64,000 nucleotides of DNA from an uncultured Pseudoteredinibacter sp. (GCF_947500695.1 NZ_CANMSS010000007.1:186001-250000); one strand, 5' to 3'. Positions 9,272 to 17,419 are shown, counted from the first letter of the stretch. Numbers and translations: made by a program. The notes: generated by a model from the sequence alone, not told the origin.

Positions 9272-9792
9272 TTCTGATTGTACTTTTCCAGCTTGATTAG
9301 TTTGCCGCTACTTGCATCACCTTCCCAGCAGGCTATCTCTTTAGTTCCTAGAATTATGAAATAGAGTTTGTTACCTTCATAGGTGTCATTTTCTAGTACA
9401 TTAAGCCAGTCCTTTATGTCCGTTTTTGAGGGTGTCGGGTAGGGCTCTGGATGAGAGTGCCAATTTCCAACATAAGCGCAGGTGGAGCTTGATTCACGCC
9501 ACTTTCTATGAGCATACTTTTCATGTCCGTTGCCCCGATAGAACGCTGTGCGCTTTCTCCTGTCTCCTCGCATTGGCCTCGAAATATCATCAACAGCAAT
9601 ATGTGTGGAAGCAAGCAGGTGTCTACCGAGGAGTAGCCCGCCTCCCTCAAGTGATGTGCGCTTTAGCTGCCTATATCCTAAAAGCAATTTAACTACTTGG
9701 TCATCTATTATTAACCGGCCCCCATCAGACTTACTGAACCGAATGGTCTGATCCACAGGCTTTGCAGTTGTTGGCAATATAACGATGCTCAT
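9268..9792 (-). CDS. cap3: CBASS Cap3, JAMM/JAB deconjugating protease
   Basis: The protein shows a complete JAMM zinc protease signature: a glutamate in LEGGGLLLG, then HSHPEPYPTPSKTD, which fits HxH-x7-S-x2-D exactly. Cap3 removes the CD-NTase from targets to which Cap2 has conjugated it, thereby tuning signalling. ATG 9792 (first residues MSIVILPTT) is preferred over the upstream ATG at 9906, which would extend far into Cap2. Even so, the gene overlaps the end of Cap2 by 62 bases, and its ribosome binding site is weak, suggesting translational coupling. The frame is about 174 residues, close to the usual Cap3 size. Confidence 0.85.
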   Translation of the reverse strand: MSIVILPTTAKPVDQTIRFSKSDGGRLIIDDQVVKLLLGYRQLKRTSLEGGGLLLGRHLLASTHIAVDDISRPMRGDRRKRTAFYRGNGHEKYAHRKWRESSSTCAYVGNWHSHPEPYPTPSKTDIKDWLNVLENDTYEGNKLYFIILGTKEIACWEGDASSGKLIKLEKYNQK

Positions 9793-11497
9793 CTTGTAAT
9801 TGTTTATCTTCTGCTTTCTTATACCAATTTGATGCTTGGTGGCCATTCGCTTCCAGCTCTTCAGACGTCCCTCTCCAGCTGTATATAGTGTTTGATCGCT
9901 GCCCATTGAGAACTCCTAGTACAGCACGTGTTGCTAAAATTGATGTTTGTAAAGCGTCTACATTTGAATAGGGAGTAAATACACCGCCGCATCCACCGAC
10001 ATGCTTACTTATTGTTTGCCCTTGCGCTATAAAACTAGTTCGCGGATGGGGCTTAAACCCCGATGACCTTGTGTAAAGACATTCTAAGCAACCTTTTTTT
10101 TCTGGGCGGGCAACTTGCATAACATGCCCGCCGATACCAAATCCGTCCTGCCATGCGTAAATTACCGGAGTGCGAATATCGGATTCATGATGATGGATAT
10201 TCAGTGCCAACTCTGAACTAAAGTCACCTGTTGAGGATATAACAGTGTCGTAATTGTCTAGATCGATTTCCTCAATGAACTGGCGGATATTCGCCTTTAC
10301 AGGTACAACCTTGACCCCTGGTATGTTTAACTCGATTTCCCATTTCAATGCATCCACCTTAAGGGCATGTTGAGCAGGGTCAATAAAGCTTGCACCTAGT
10401 GCATGGCGATGGATATTTTCAGGTGTCAATATGTCAGTATCTACGAGATGTATCTCACCTACACCCGATTTAGCCAAGTTCATAGCAATGTACGAACCCA
10501 CTGACCCGCATCCAAATAGAAGAACTTTTTTGTCTGATAAATCGGTGTTTGCTCCGCCTCGTGCTTTCAAATACGTAGGCGATTGATTTCGTAGATGTAG
10601 CGGCACAACACACCAGTCTGCACTTGAAGACTTAGCTGGATGCTGAGCTTTCTCTTTGCGGTGAAAACGCACTCCCCATAAGGCGAATTCACCACTCGGC
10701 TTAGGGTGTGAAAAGATAATGCTAAAAAAGTTTGACCATTTTTCACTTTCTATCCAATCAAGGTACCTCTCAAGTACGCTAGCTTCAGCATGCTTTTTTA
10801 TGATCTCGAGGATATCTTCCGCAGTCCATAAAGACAGCAATGGTGGTGGCTCTACTTTATCTGCTAGAGGTATATATGGTATTTTCCTCTGCTTTGATCC
10901 CTTGATCCTATTTATCGGAGCGTATAAAGTCTCCTCATTTAGCTTTTCATCTACAATAGCCAAGATGTTTGGGGTGCGTGTTTTTCTAGAATTTTTAGTA
11001 TCTTCAAATGCGGTAAGAGTTTTAAACTCACTACCCAATTCAAAGAAGCATAGAGTTGGCGCGTAGTCTGAAGGAAGGCTTTCCCAATAGTCTTCAAAAT
11101 CCTGGTGTAGGTCTTTTTTAGAGGAGTCTTCTGAGTGCTCTTTTAATGTTTCAAGTGCTTCTACAATACATCCTTTCAAGACATTTACTGGATCCCTTAT
11201 GTCTGCGGCTAATCCTTGAGTGTCTTTATAGCAAATACTGCCCCTCCAATTCAGATGCCCAAAAGGAGCAAATGGTGGATTCACTAGTAAGGAGATTCTA
11301 GGGAGATCATAGGGAAACCCATCAGGAACACTAATAGCTAAATCCCAAGTATTCTCCTCGTAGGACGCAGAGATCTTGTAGGTTGGGAGAGAGCTCCTTG
11401 GTAAGGCTAGTAATTTATTCGGTTTGAATTCTTCAAAACTATTGATGAAGGGAAGCGCGCGCAAAGCCGCCTCTACATCGGCAACACTCAAACCCAT
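9731..11497 (-). CDS. cap2: CBASS Cap2, fused E2-E1 ubiquitin-like conjugating enzyme
   Basis: This 588-residue protein has an N-terminal E2-like domain (about 1-150) with probable catalytic C89 in GSICYKD. After a linker comes a ThiF/E1 domain (about 300-588) with the nucleotide loop GCGSVGS (329-335), a D353-containing acidic strand end (LVDTD), likely catalytic C503 in HVGGCGG, and paired cysteines C470/C473 and C578/C581 for zinc. Cap2 conjugates the C-terminus of the CD-NTase to cellular targets and so primes it. Its ATG overlaps the CD-NTase stop by one base (TAATG). The fusion is standard for full type II CBASS. Confidence 0.9.
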   Translation of the reverse strand: MGLSVADVEAALRALPFINSFEEFKPNKLLALPRSSLPTYKISASYEENTWDLAISVPDGFPYDLPRISLLVNPPFAPFGHLNWRGSICYKDTQGLAADIRDPVNVLKGCIVEALETLKEHSEDSSKKDLHQDFEDYWESLPSDYAPTLCFFELGSEFKTLTAFEDTKNSRKTRTPNILAIVDEKLNEETLYAPINRIKGSKQRKIPYIPLADKVEPPPLLSLWTAEDILEIIKKHAEASVLERYLDWIESEKWSNFFSIIFSHPKPSGEFALWGVRFHRKEKAQHPAKSSSADWCVVPLHLRNQSPTYLKARGGANTDLSDKKVLLFGCGSVGSYIAMNLAKSGVGEIHLVDTDILTPENIHRHALGASFIDPAQHALKVDALKWEIELNIPGVKVVPVKANIRQFIEEIDLDNYDTVISSTGDFSSELALNIHHHESDIRTPVIYAWQDGFGIGGHVMQVARPEKKGCLECLYTRSSGFKPHPRTSFIAQGQTISKHVGGCGGVFTPYSNVDALQTSILATRAVLGVLNGQRSNTIYSWRGTSEELEANGHQASNWYKKAEDKQLQDEHRYIANNCKACGSDHSVQ

Positions 11498-12588
11498 TAA
11501 GAAGAAGACCCGGTATTATTAATGCTAATTGCGGTAGCCTTTGCTGTCTCTGAAGCTAGTGGTACTGGAAAGTCGGGAAGGTGTTTCTTGATCTCTTTGC
11601 ACCCTTTGTCAACTCTTTCCTCTTTTTCTGCGTAGACTAACGCTTCTTTTAAAGATTCAAGTTTTTCCTTCAGCTCTGTCATTTGACGGTCGGTAAGCTT
11701 TTCAAATACATCGTTAGCTGGCATCACTGGTAAGATAACTTTTAATCTATATTGCGATTCTCCATTGTCATTGATACCAACTGGTTTAAATGACGTAATG
11801 ATATTCGAGATCGTCTTACGTAGAGCTATCAGATCATTGGGTGTATCTTCATAAGTGTCTATTTCAGATGAAAAATGATCCATTGCCGCCAAGCATAGTC
11901 CGATGCTAGGTACGGTATAACTACTAAATTTTTTACTCTTCCAGGCTTTAAGATATTTCACAATACGCCGAAATTGATAACGCTCACTATCATTTGAGTA
12001 TTTCCCGTTGATCTCATCGTTTAATCCCTCGGGATCAGACTGAACCCAATCCTCTGAGGAAGAGCTCTTACCCCATGCCAGATCATATCCAACTGAATCA
12101 TCACGCTTTACATAGATAGGCATATCAACATGGTAATCAGGGTCCCCATTTTTTATATACTGAGTAGTGATACAGGGGTTTTTGATCACCGGAGACCTGC
12201 TGGAATGCTCAAGAGCTTCTTTCACAAGCTTCTTAAGCTTCATTGCACCAATGTCATCCTTAGTGCAGTCAAACAAAACACCTACATCAATATCGTAGTC
12301 ACCATTTGCTGGGTTAATGCCCGTATAAGTGGCATACGAGCCTTGAAGGAAGTATTTATCAACACTTGGAGCGTCATCGTTATTTTTTAGAGCTGCTTCA
12401 AGGTTCTGCTTTAGGATCTCCCGCTTTTGTCTCAATAGCTCATTTTCGTTTGAAAGCTTGATGTCATCATGAAAGGCGTCGAATTGTTTCTGTAAATCAG
12501 CCATATTGTTTTGCTCGCTTCTACTCAAGAGTTTGTGCACTGCTGCAATCCCTAGTGCTCCTAGGGCCACAATTGCGAATGGGTTCAT
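11497..12588 (-). CDS. cap1: CBASS CD-NTase (Cap1), cyclic oligonucleotide synthase
   Basis: This 363-residue protein has the CD-NTase active site: GS at 83-84 (LQGSYATYTG), the metal-binding pair D99/D101 in GDYDIDVGV, and D155 in HVDMPIYV. On phage infection such enzymes make a cyclic di- or trinucleotide that activates the SAVED effector. The C-terminus ends in a flexible stretch (SINNTGSSS), as expected for the Cap2 conjugation tail. The listed start adds a hydrophobic N-terminus of about 22 residues (NPFAIVALGALGIAAV). An alternative ATG at 12504 (MADLQKQ) would give a soluble protein of usual length. Neither has a strong ribosome binding site. It is the first gene of the operon. The nucleotide made cannot be told from sequence. 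Confidence 0.9.
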   Translation of the reverse strand: MNPFAIVALGALGIAAVHKLLSRSEQNNMADLQKQFDAFHDDIKLSNENELLRQKREILKQNLEAALKNNDDAPSVDKYFLQGSYATYTGINPANGDYDIDVGVLFDCTKDDIGAMKLKKLVKEALEHSSRSPVIKNPCITTQYIKNGDPDYHVDMPIYVKRDDSVGYDLAWGKSSSSEDWVQSDPEGLNDEINGKYSNDSERYQFRRIVKYLKAWKSKKFSSYTVPSIGLCLAAMDHFSSEIDTYEDTPNDLIALRKTISNIITSFKPVGINDNGESQYRLKVILPVMPANDVFEKLTDRQMTELKEKLESLKEALVYAEKEERVDKGCKEIKKHLPDFPVPLASETAKATAISINNTGSSS

Positions 12589-12874
12589 AAAGTTAGGTGC
12601 CTTAAGTAATCAACCTGAATGAACAATTAGGCTGGGTATGTAACCACTCAAAAATGACTGAGTGATTCCTAAGCAAGCTGTGTTTACTGAACGCGAAAGG
12701 GGAGAGATGATCGATCAATACTACTTTACATCGAGGAATATTTCCGCGGATCCCATGAAAGAACGATATTTTAACTAGACTACTCATTTTCCAAGCCTCT
12801 ACGTGGTACTTATCACCTTAATTTCTCTATACCTGGAGGCTTTTTATCTTATTTATGCCGTTAGGGATTCCTTT

Positions 12875-13022
12875 AAGAGATTTTTTCTCCTTAATCCGGT
12901 GTTTATAATACCACCAATTATGTCTTAGACAACCTCTTCAAGAGATTTTTTCTCATTAATCACTTAAAATATGCCAAAATAGGCTGAAAGGATGTGTGCT
13001 TGGAGGGAGATTCTCCTTAATT
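12875..13022 (+). promoter_or_regulatory. three regularly spaced GAGA-TCTC-CTTAAT boxes
   Basis: Two near-identical 22-base boxes (12875-12896 and 12940-12961) carry GAGATTTTTTCTC, an imperfect inverted repeat, then CTTAATC or ATTAATC. A shorter box at 13007-13022 reads GAGATTCTCCTTAATT. The GAGA elements start at 12877, 12942 and 13007, exactly 65 bases apart. The array ends 11 bases before the ATPase start and lies 290 bases or more from the divergent cap1 start. It looks like an operator array, probably for the ATPase gene; the regulator is unknown. Confidence 0.55.
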
Positions 13023-13033
13023 GGTTAAAAAAC

Positions 13034-14365
13034 ATGCTAATTAGATTTCGTGTAGGCAATTTCAGCTCTTTTCGTGAACCGGTTGAATTTTCGATGGTTC
13101 CAACACGGGAAAAAGCCCACCGTGACCTACATCTGTACAAATCGCATTCAGTGAAAGAGCGCGATCTTCTTAGGGCGGCTGTAATATATGGAGCCAATGC
13201 TTCTGGTAAGAGTAACTTTATTAAGGCGTTTTCTTTCGCTGAGAGATTCATAACTAAGGGAGTCAGGCCCCAAAGGGCGATTGGGGCTAATGCATTTAAA
13301 TTAGATCAAGATTGTAAAGACCGCCCTTCTAGCTTCTATTTTGAAATTCAAATGGAGAACAAGATGTTTTCTTATGAATTCTCAATTACCAATGAAGCCG
13401 TAATATCCGAATCACTTAGTGAGCTTACTAAGACAAAGACTAAACTGCTTTTCACAAGGTCATTTGATAGCGATGAGAACAGGTTTGAGTTTGGTGGGTT
13501 TTTGGGGAAGCTGAGTAAAGAAGATAAGCAAAAACTGGTTTTCGTTAGTGAAGGAACTAGGAAGAATCAGCTATTTGTAACTGAAAGTATAGAAAGGAAT
13601 TTAGACTTCTTTAAACCTGTTTACGACTGGTTTAGCAAGTGTATTAGGGTCTTTACACCACAAAGTATTGGTCATGGAGTTGAGTTTAGACTAGGTAATG
13701 ATGAGGAATTTAAGGAGTTTTTGACCGAAGTATTATCTGAGTTTGACCCATCAGTTGTAGGAATCGAATCTCAATTGGTAGGTGCTGAGGCCGCTTTAGA
13801 TTTTCCACCTAGATTGTTTGAAGATCTAAACGATGAGCTAGACAACGGTGTGGCAGTGTTTGTTGCAGATGTTGTCAAAGGTAACCGATCTGTTGTTTTG
13901 AAAAAAGATGGTGAATTAAAGCTGCTTAAGATTTTTACGCAGCACGAAAGTATAGATAACGGAGAGAAGGTTACATTCGATCTAGAAGAAGAATCGGATG
14001 GCACGAGAAGGCTGATTGAGCTTGCTCCATTGTTTTTCGAGCTATTGAGATCAGAAGAGGTCGTAATTGCATTTATAGATGAGCTTGATAGAAGCTTGCA
14101 TCCCTTGCTGACTAGAAGATTGCTAGATATCTTCTTACGCCATAGAAAAGGTCACATGGCGCAAATAGTCATCTCTACACACAACTCTGTATTACTAGAT
14201 GTAGATTTACTAAGAAGAGATGAAATATGGTTTATAGATAAAGGGGACGGTTCTTCTAAGCTTAAGTCGCTTCAAAGAGACTTTAATCCTAGATATGACA
14301 AGGATATACGAAAAGATTATCTTTACGGGTCATATGGGGGCATTCCTAGGATTAGAAATAGCTAG
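13034..14365 (+). CDS. ABC-type AAA ATPase of the AbiL/RloA type (COG1106-like)
   Basis: The 443-residue protein has an ABC-type ATPase split around an insert: Walker A GANASGKS at 53-60, a signature-like EESDGTRR near 318, Walker B IAFIDELD near 345, and a switch histidine in VISTHNS near 378. ATG 13034 is preferred over ATG 12992 because related proteins begin with MLIRF-like strands and the extra 14 residues have no strong support. Such overcoming-lysogenization-defect-like ATPases act as sensors in PARIS, RloAB, AbiL and Septu, each with a different toxic partner. None of those partners is adjacent here. The next gene is the small protein at 14582. Biochemical class is sure, partner uncertain. 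Confidence 0.8.
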   Translation: MLIRFRVGNFSSFREPVEFSMVPTREKAHRDLHLYKSHSVKERDLLRAAVIYGANASGKSNFIKAFSFAERFITKGVRPQRAIGANAFKLDQDCKDRPSSFYFEIQMENKMFSYEFSITNEAVISESLSELTKTKTKLLFTRSFDSDENRFEFGGFLGKLSKEDKQKLVFVSEGTRKNQLFVTESIERNLDFFKPVYDWFSKCIRVFTPQSIGHGVEFRLGNDEEFKEFLTEVLSEFDPSVVGIESQLVGAEAALDFPPRLFEDLNDELDNGVAVFVADVVKGNRSVVLKKDGELKLLKIFTQHESIDNGEKVTFDLEEESDGTRRLIELAPLFFELLRSEEVVIAFIDELDRSLHPLLTRRLLDIFLRHRKGHMAQIVISTHNSVLLDVDLLRRDEIWFIDKGDGSSKLKSLQRDFNPRYDKDIRKDYLYGSYGGIPRIRNS

Positions 14366-14581
14366 CTAAGAGTTCAAATACATCTTCTAGTATATTCTCT
14401 ATTGATTCGTTGGTGGTCTGATTTTTTGGTTTGGTGTGTCAGTGTGGTTATCGTAAATGTAAAGGTTTGGTTGATTATTCAGGTTGTGGTGACACTTAAC
14501 AAGTTTCTATTATCACCGCACGCCGCCTTCCTCTGTTTCGATCGCAGCAAAGTAAGGTGTTAAAGATCAATTGCTACAATC

Positions 14582-15010
14582 ATGGATATAAATCAAGGGA
14601 TAAAAGCTTTTAGAAGAGGAATGCTCAAGATTAAAGAAGAGGGATATAGCTTCTCATATCTTGATCAGTTTCCAAATGAATGTTGTGAGTTCTCCTCATA
14701 TTTGTTGGCCAAGTATCTAATCGAAGAACATGGTCTGTTAAATGTAGAAATGCTAAGGGGAAAAAATCGGTTTAAGCACAAGCAAAGGCATATATGGCTC
14801 AGGTCAGGAGACAAGGATATTGATATTGCTGCCAATCAATTTTCATCCACAGATAAAACCGTATTCTTTGAGGCTTTTAGTGAGTGGCACAAGCGATACT
14901 GCATCTATGAAGTAGAGAAGCCTGATCCAAGCTTCGACCGGTTTCAGGAAGAATGTAGAGCTCAACTTCTTAAAGACTATGAAAGAATTCTGTGCCACGT
15001 AATACCCTGA
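14582..15010 (+). CDS. small protein with apparent Cys-His-Asp triad (papain/transglutaminase-like)
   Basis: This 142-residue protein has FPNECCEFSSYLLAKYL near residue 30, RHIWLRSGD near 70 and DIDIAANQF near 79. A Cys on a helix start, a His before an aromatic residue and an acidic or polar residue in the following strand are the arrangement of papain-like and transglutaminase-like cysteine enzymes. Widespread unnamed proteins carry the same C...HxW...IDITxxQF pattern. It has no signal peptide. It follows the ATPase gene by 216 bases on the same strand, so it may have its own promoter or be the ATPase partner. Enzyme activity is inference; the triad is visible. Confidence 0.6.
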   Translation: MDINQGIKAFRRGMLKIKEEGYSFSYLDQFPNECCEFSSYLLAKYLIEEHGLLNVEMLRGKNRFKHKQRHIWLRSGDKDIDIAANQFSSTDKTVFFEAFSEWHKRYCIYEVEKPDPSFDRFQEECRAQLLKDYERILCHVIP

Positions 15011-15367
15011 ATAAGCAAATCTAGATAGTGCTTATAGCGTGCTGCTTTGGGCGTTATCAATTATCTGTTATTAACTGAATGAGTATATAACAGGTAGAGG
15101 GGGCTACTTAAGAACCGTCAGGTTGGATATCTCCTTGAGATTGACCTTTGTCCGATAAAGCCTAGATTTCTACAGCCTGGGTCTGGCAGTGTGGTTGGAG
15201 CGAGATGTAACCCTAGTGTAACCCCGACAAAACCTAGTTTTCTGACCAGTTGTGAGCTTGAGATAGGAGGCGAATAGTTTGGAGGGTGGGGTTACGCAAT
15301 TGTGAACCCTGGGAGAACTGTCTTGGAGGTTTGGATTTTTGTAAGATGTTGATTTATATGGTGAAAA
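15011..15367. other. intergenic region between the island and the tRNA gene
   Basis: No gene is seen. It contains the right copy of the 26-base direct repeat, two close GTAACCC motifs near 15210-15230 and an inverted copy (GGGGTTAC) near 15290. It is where an island boundary or attachment site would be expected, next to the tRNA 3' end. Confidence 0.5.
15150..15175 (+). repeat. right copy of the 26-base direct repeat
   Basis: Matches 7671-7696 at 23 of 26 positions in the same orientation. It lies about 190 bases from the 3' end of the tRNA gene, inside the region where the island meets the core chromosome. Confidence 0.6.
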
Positions 15368-15444
15368 TGGTGGGCCTTCCCAGACTTGAACTGGGGACCT
15401 ACCGATTATGAGTCGGGTGCTCTAACCAACTGAGCTAAAGGCCC
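15368..15444 (-). tRNA. tRNA with CAT anticodon (Ile2 or elongator Met)
   Basis: The 77-base gene folds as a tRNA: acceptor GGGCCTT pairs with AAGGCCC, followed by A and an encoded CCA (15368-15370). The D arm is TAGCTCAGTTGGTTAGAGCA, and the T arm has GTTCAAG. The anticodon CAT is at 15408-15410. A CAT tRNA that is not an initiator can be Ile2 (with lysidine made by TilS) or elongator Met; the GGGCC-type acceptor looks more like Ile2. A perfect 10-base inverted repeat (GTGAAAATGG and CCATTTTCAC) flanks the gene and extends the acceptor stem. The island begins right at its 3' end, the usual target of tyrosine integrases. Confidence 0.92.
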
Positions 15445-15473
15445 ATTTTCACTTTTTACAACTTTTTCGATCC

Positions 15474-15523
15474 AGCCCTATTGATTATGAGTCGAGTGCT
15501 CTAACCAGCTGAGCTAAGGGCCC
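15474..15523 (-). pseudogene. truncated 5' half of a CAT-anticodon tRNA
   Basis: Fifty bases match the first part of the neighbouring tRNA with only three differences in the first 41 positions, including D arm and CAT anticodon loop. Homology then stops at the 3' side of the anticodon stem, which can no longer pair, and the T arm and acceptor 3' strand are missing. It cannot be functional. It may be a leftover of an integration that crossed over near the anticodon, or a decayed tandem tRNA. Confidence 0.8.
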
Positions 15524-15620
15524 TAAGAGATGAAAGTCATCAAATTAGGCGAGGGATTATAATCGCCTCGCCTCAATTACGCTAGATCTCTAGCGGTTTT
15601 TTTCTCATGCTTTCAATAGC

Positions 15621-17177
15621 TTAGCCTGCCGGGTAAATATAGCTAGCCTGCAAGCCTAGTGGGATGCCAAGGCCCCAGTAGATTAGTAGGAAAGCGGTCC
15701 AGGTAAGCAGTAGCGCAATTGAGTATGGCAGCATCAGTGATAGCAGGGTGCCGATGCCGGTGCTCTTCACATAGCGTTGGCAGTACACAACAACTAATGG
15801 GAAGTAGGGCATTAGCGGGGTGATGATATTACTTGACGAGTCGCCCACTCGGTAGGCTGCCTGAGTTAGATCTGGGGATATACCAATTTGCATTAGCATT
15901 GGGACTAGGATTGGGCCTATAAGAGCCCACTTGGCCGATGCTGAGCCCACAAACAGGTTAACAAAGGCTGTCAGGAAAACAATGCCCGCCATGGTGACCA
16001 TGCTAGGCAGAGCCAAGGTTTTTAACACTTCGGCGCCGTTTACGGCCAGTAGTGCGCCTAGGTTTGATTTGCCAAAGGCATCAATAAATAGCGAGCAGAA
16101 AAAAGCCATCACAATATAGTAAGACATGCCTTCCATGCCTTTGCTCATGGCGCCAATCACATCTTTGCTGCTTCTAAATGTGCCGGCTATATAACCGTAA
16201 ACTACACCTGGGATCACAAACAAAAGAAAAATCAGTGGCACAATCGAGCGCATAATTGGAGCGCTGAATGAGGCTAGTTCGCCGTTTGCTGCGCGCAAAG
16301 GCGATGTCGACGGTAGTGCGACGGCGATCAAGATACCAAGGCCAATAATCATGGTGATGGTAGCCCAGCGTAATGCCGAGCTTTCTTTCTCACTCAGCTC
16401 GCCGAACTTCGGCAGGTCTTCGGTATCGCCATCAACTGCTGTATTCGCTAAGCGTGGCTCGATAACCTTGTCGGTTAAATACCAGCCCACTAGAACCACC
16501 AATATGCTGGAAGCTGAGGTGAAAAAGTAGTTGTTCAGTGGGTTAATTAGAATTTCTGGGTCCGCAATCTGAGCGGCAGTCTGGGTGAAACTCTGGAGTA
16601 GAGGGTCAATGGCTGAAGGCACGAAGTTGGCGCTGAAGCCGCCGCTGACGCCGGCAAAGGCTGCAGCGATACCGGCAAGCGGATGTCTGCCCATGGCGGT
16701 ATAGATTACCCCAGCTAATGGGATTACCAATACATAGCCCGCATCGGTTGCTGTGTGGCTAACAATGGCGACCAGAATGACGGAAGGGGTGAGTAGGCTC
16801 TTAGGGGTGGCATCGAGCATGCGCTTAATGCCGGCATTGATAAAGCCAGAGTGCTCAGCAACCGCAACGCCTAACATTGCTACCAATACTACGCCTAAGG
16901 GGGCGAAGCCGGTGAAGATTTTTACCATGCGCGATAGGAAGTCGGCAAGGGAGTCTCCGGTGAGCAGATTATTAACCACGATGGCTTCGCCGGTACGTGG
17001 ATCGAGGGCGTCGAATTGAAAATTCGACATAATGGCTGAAAGCCCCCACACGATAAGTAAGCTGATTAAAAAGATAACAGCGGGGTCTGGCAGTTTATTA
17101 CCAATGATTTCGACTTTGTCGAGCATCCGGCTCAGGCGGGTAGATTCGCCGGCAGCGGGTGATGAGGTCTCGCTCAT
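15621..17177 (-). CDS. AbgT-family transporter
   Basis: This 518-residue membrane protein matches the AbgT family (p-aminobenzoyl-glutamate importer AbgT and the sulfonamide exporter MtrF). It opens with a soluble N-terminus followed by LPDPAVIFLISLLIVWGL, then repeated long hydrophobic helices. The conserved SHTATDAGYVLVIPL and SSSNIITPLMPYFPLV segments contain the two half-helix motifs of the substrate and sodium site. It lies after rpoD on the same strand but behind a terminator and a 242-base gap, so it has its own promoter. The family is clear; the substrate, import or export, cannot be told. Confidence 0.9.
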   Translation of the reverse strand: MSETSSPAAGESTRLSRMLDKVEIIGNKLPDPAVIFLISLLIVWGLSAIMSNFQFDALDPRTGEAIVVNNLLTGDSLADFLSRMVKIFTGFAPLGVVLVAMLGVAVAEHSGFINAGIKRMLDATPKSLLTPSVILVAIVSHTATDAGYVLVIPLAGVIYTAMGRHPLAGIAAAFAGVSGGFSANFVPSAIDPLLQSFTQTAAQIADPEILINPLNNYFFTSASSILVVLVGWYLTDKVIEPRLANTAVDGDTEDLPKFGELSEKESSALRWATITMIIGLGILIAVALPSTSPLRAANGELASFSAPIMRSIVPLIFLLFVIPGVVYGYIAGTFRSSKDVIGAMSKGMEGMSYYIVMAFFCSLFIDAFGKSNLGALLAVNGAEVLKTLALPSMVTMAGIVFLTAFVNLFVGSASAKWALIGPILVPMLMQIGISPDLTQAAYRVGDSSSNIITPLMPYFPLVVVYCQRYVKSTGIGTLLSLMLPYSIALLLTWTAFLLIYWGLGIPLGLQASYIYPAG

Positions 17178-17371
17178 GTTGTTGGTCCTGTGCTTAGGAT
17201 AATTGTTATACGCATAGGTTTCGATGATTCGAATTGCGTTGCGACCGAGGGATTATGGCATTAAGCGTAAGGCTGGAAAACCACTCATGGGAAATGCGGA
17301 TCGGAATTCGGACTTTGTTCGCAATGTTGACTGAATGGCGTGCAGGGAATGACTGTAGCAGAGGGCAGAAT

Positions 17372-17400
17372 TAAAAAAGGCGACTAAAAAGCCGCCTTTA
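17372..17400 (-). terminator. intrinsic terminator after rpoD
   Basis: Read on the minus strand, AAAGGCGGC pairs with a GTCGCCTTT stretch around a short T-rich loop and is followed by a run of T. It lies 20 bases beyond the rpoD stop codon. Confidence 0.75.
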
Positions 17401-17419
17401 TAAGTGTTTCTAGATGAAG

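Noticed and set aside
12602..12787. 61-residue frame between cap1 and the ATPase gene
   Set aside because: Composition is unlike the neighbours, there is no ribosome binding site, and the region is more plausibly promoter DNA.
12875..13022. CRISPR-like array
   Set aside because: The boxes are about 22 bases, only three exist and they diverge quickly; there are no cas genes. An operator array fits better.
15474..15523. second functional tRNA gene
   Set aside because: The anticodon stem no longer pairs and the T arm and acceptor 3' strand are missing.
1..15600. an integrase or transposase that would explain the island
   Set aside because: None of the island proteins has tyrosine or serine recombinase motifs; it may lie beyond the left edge.
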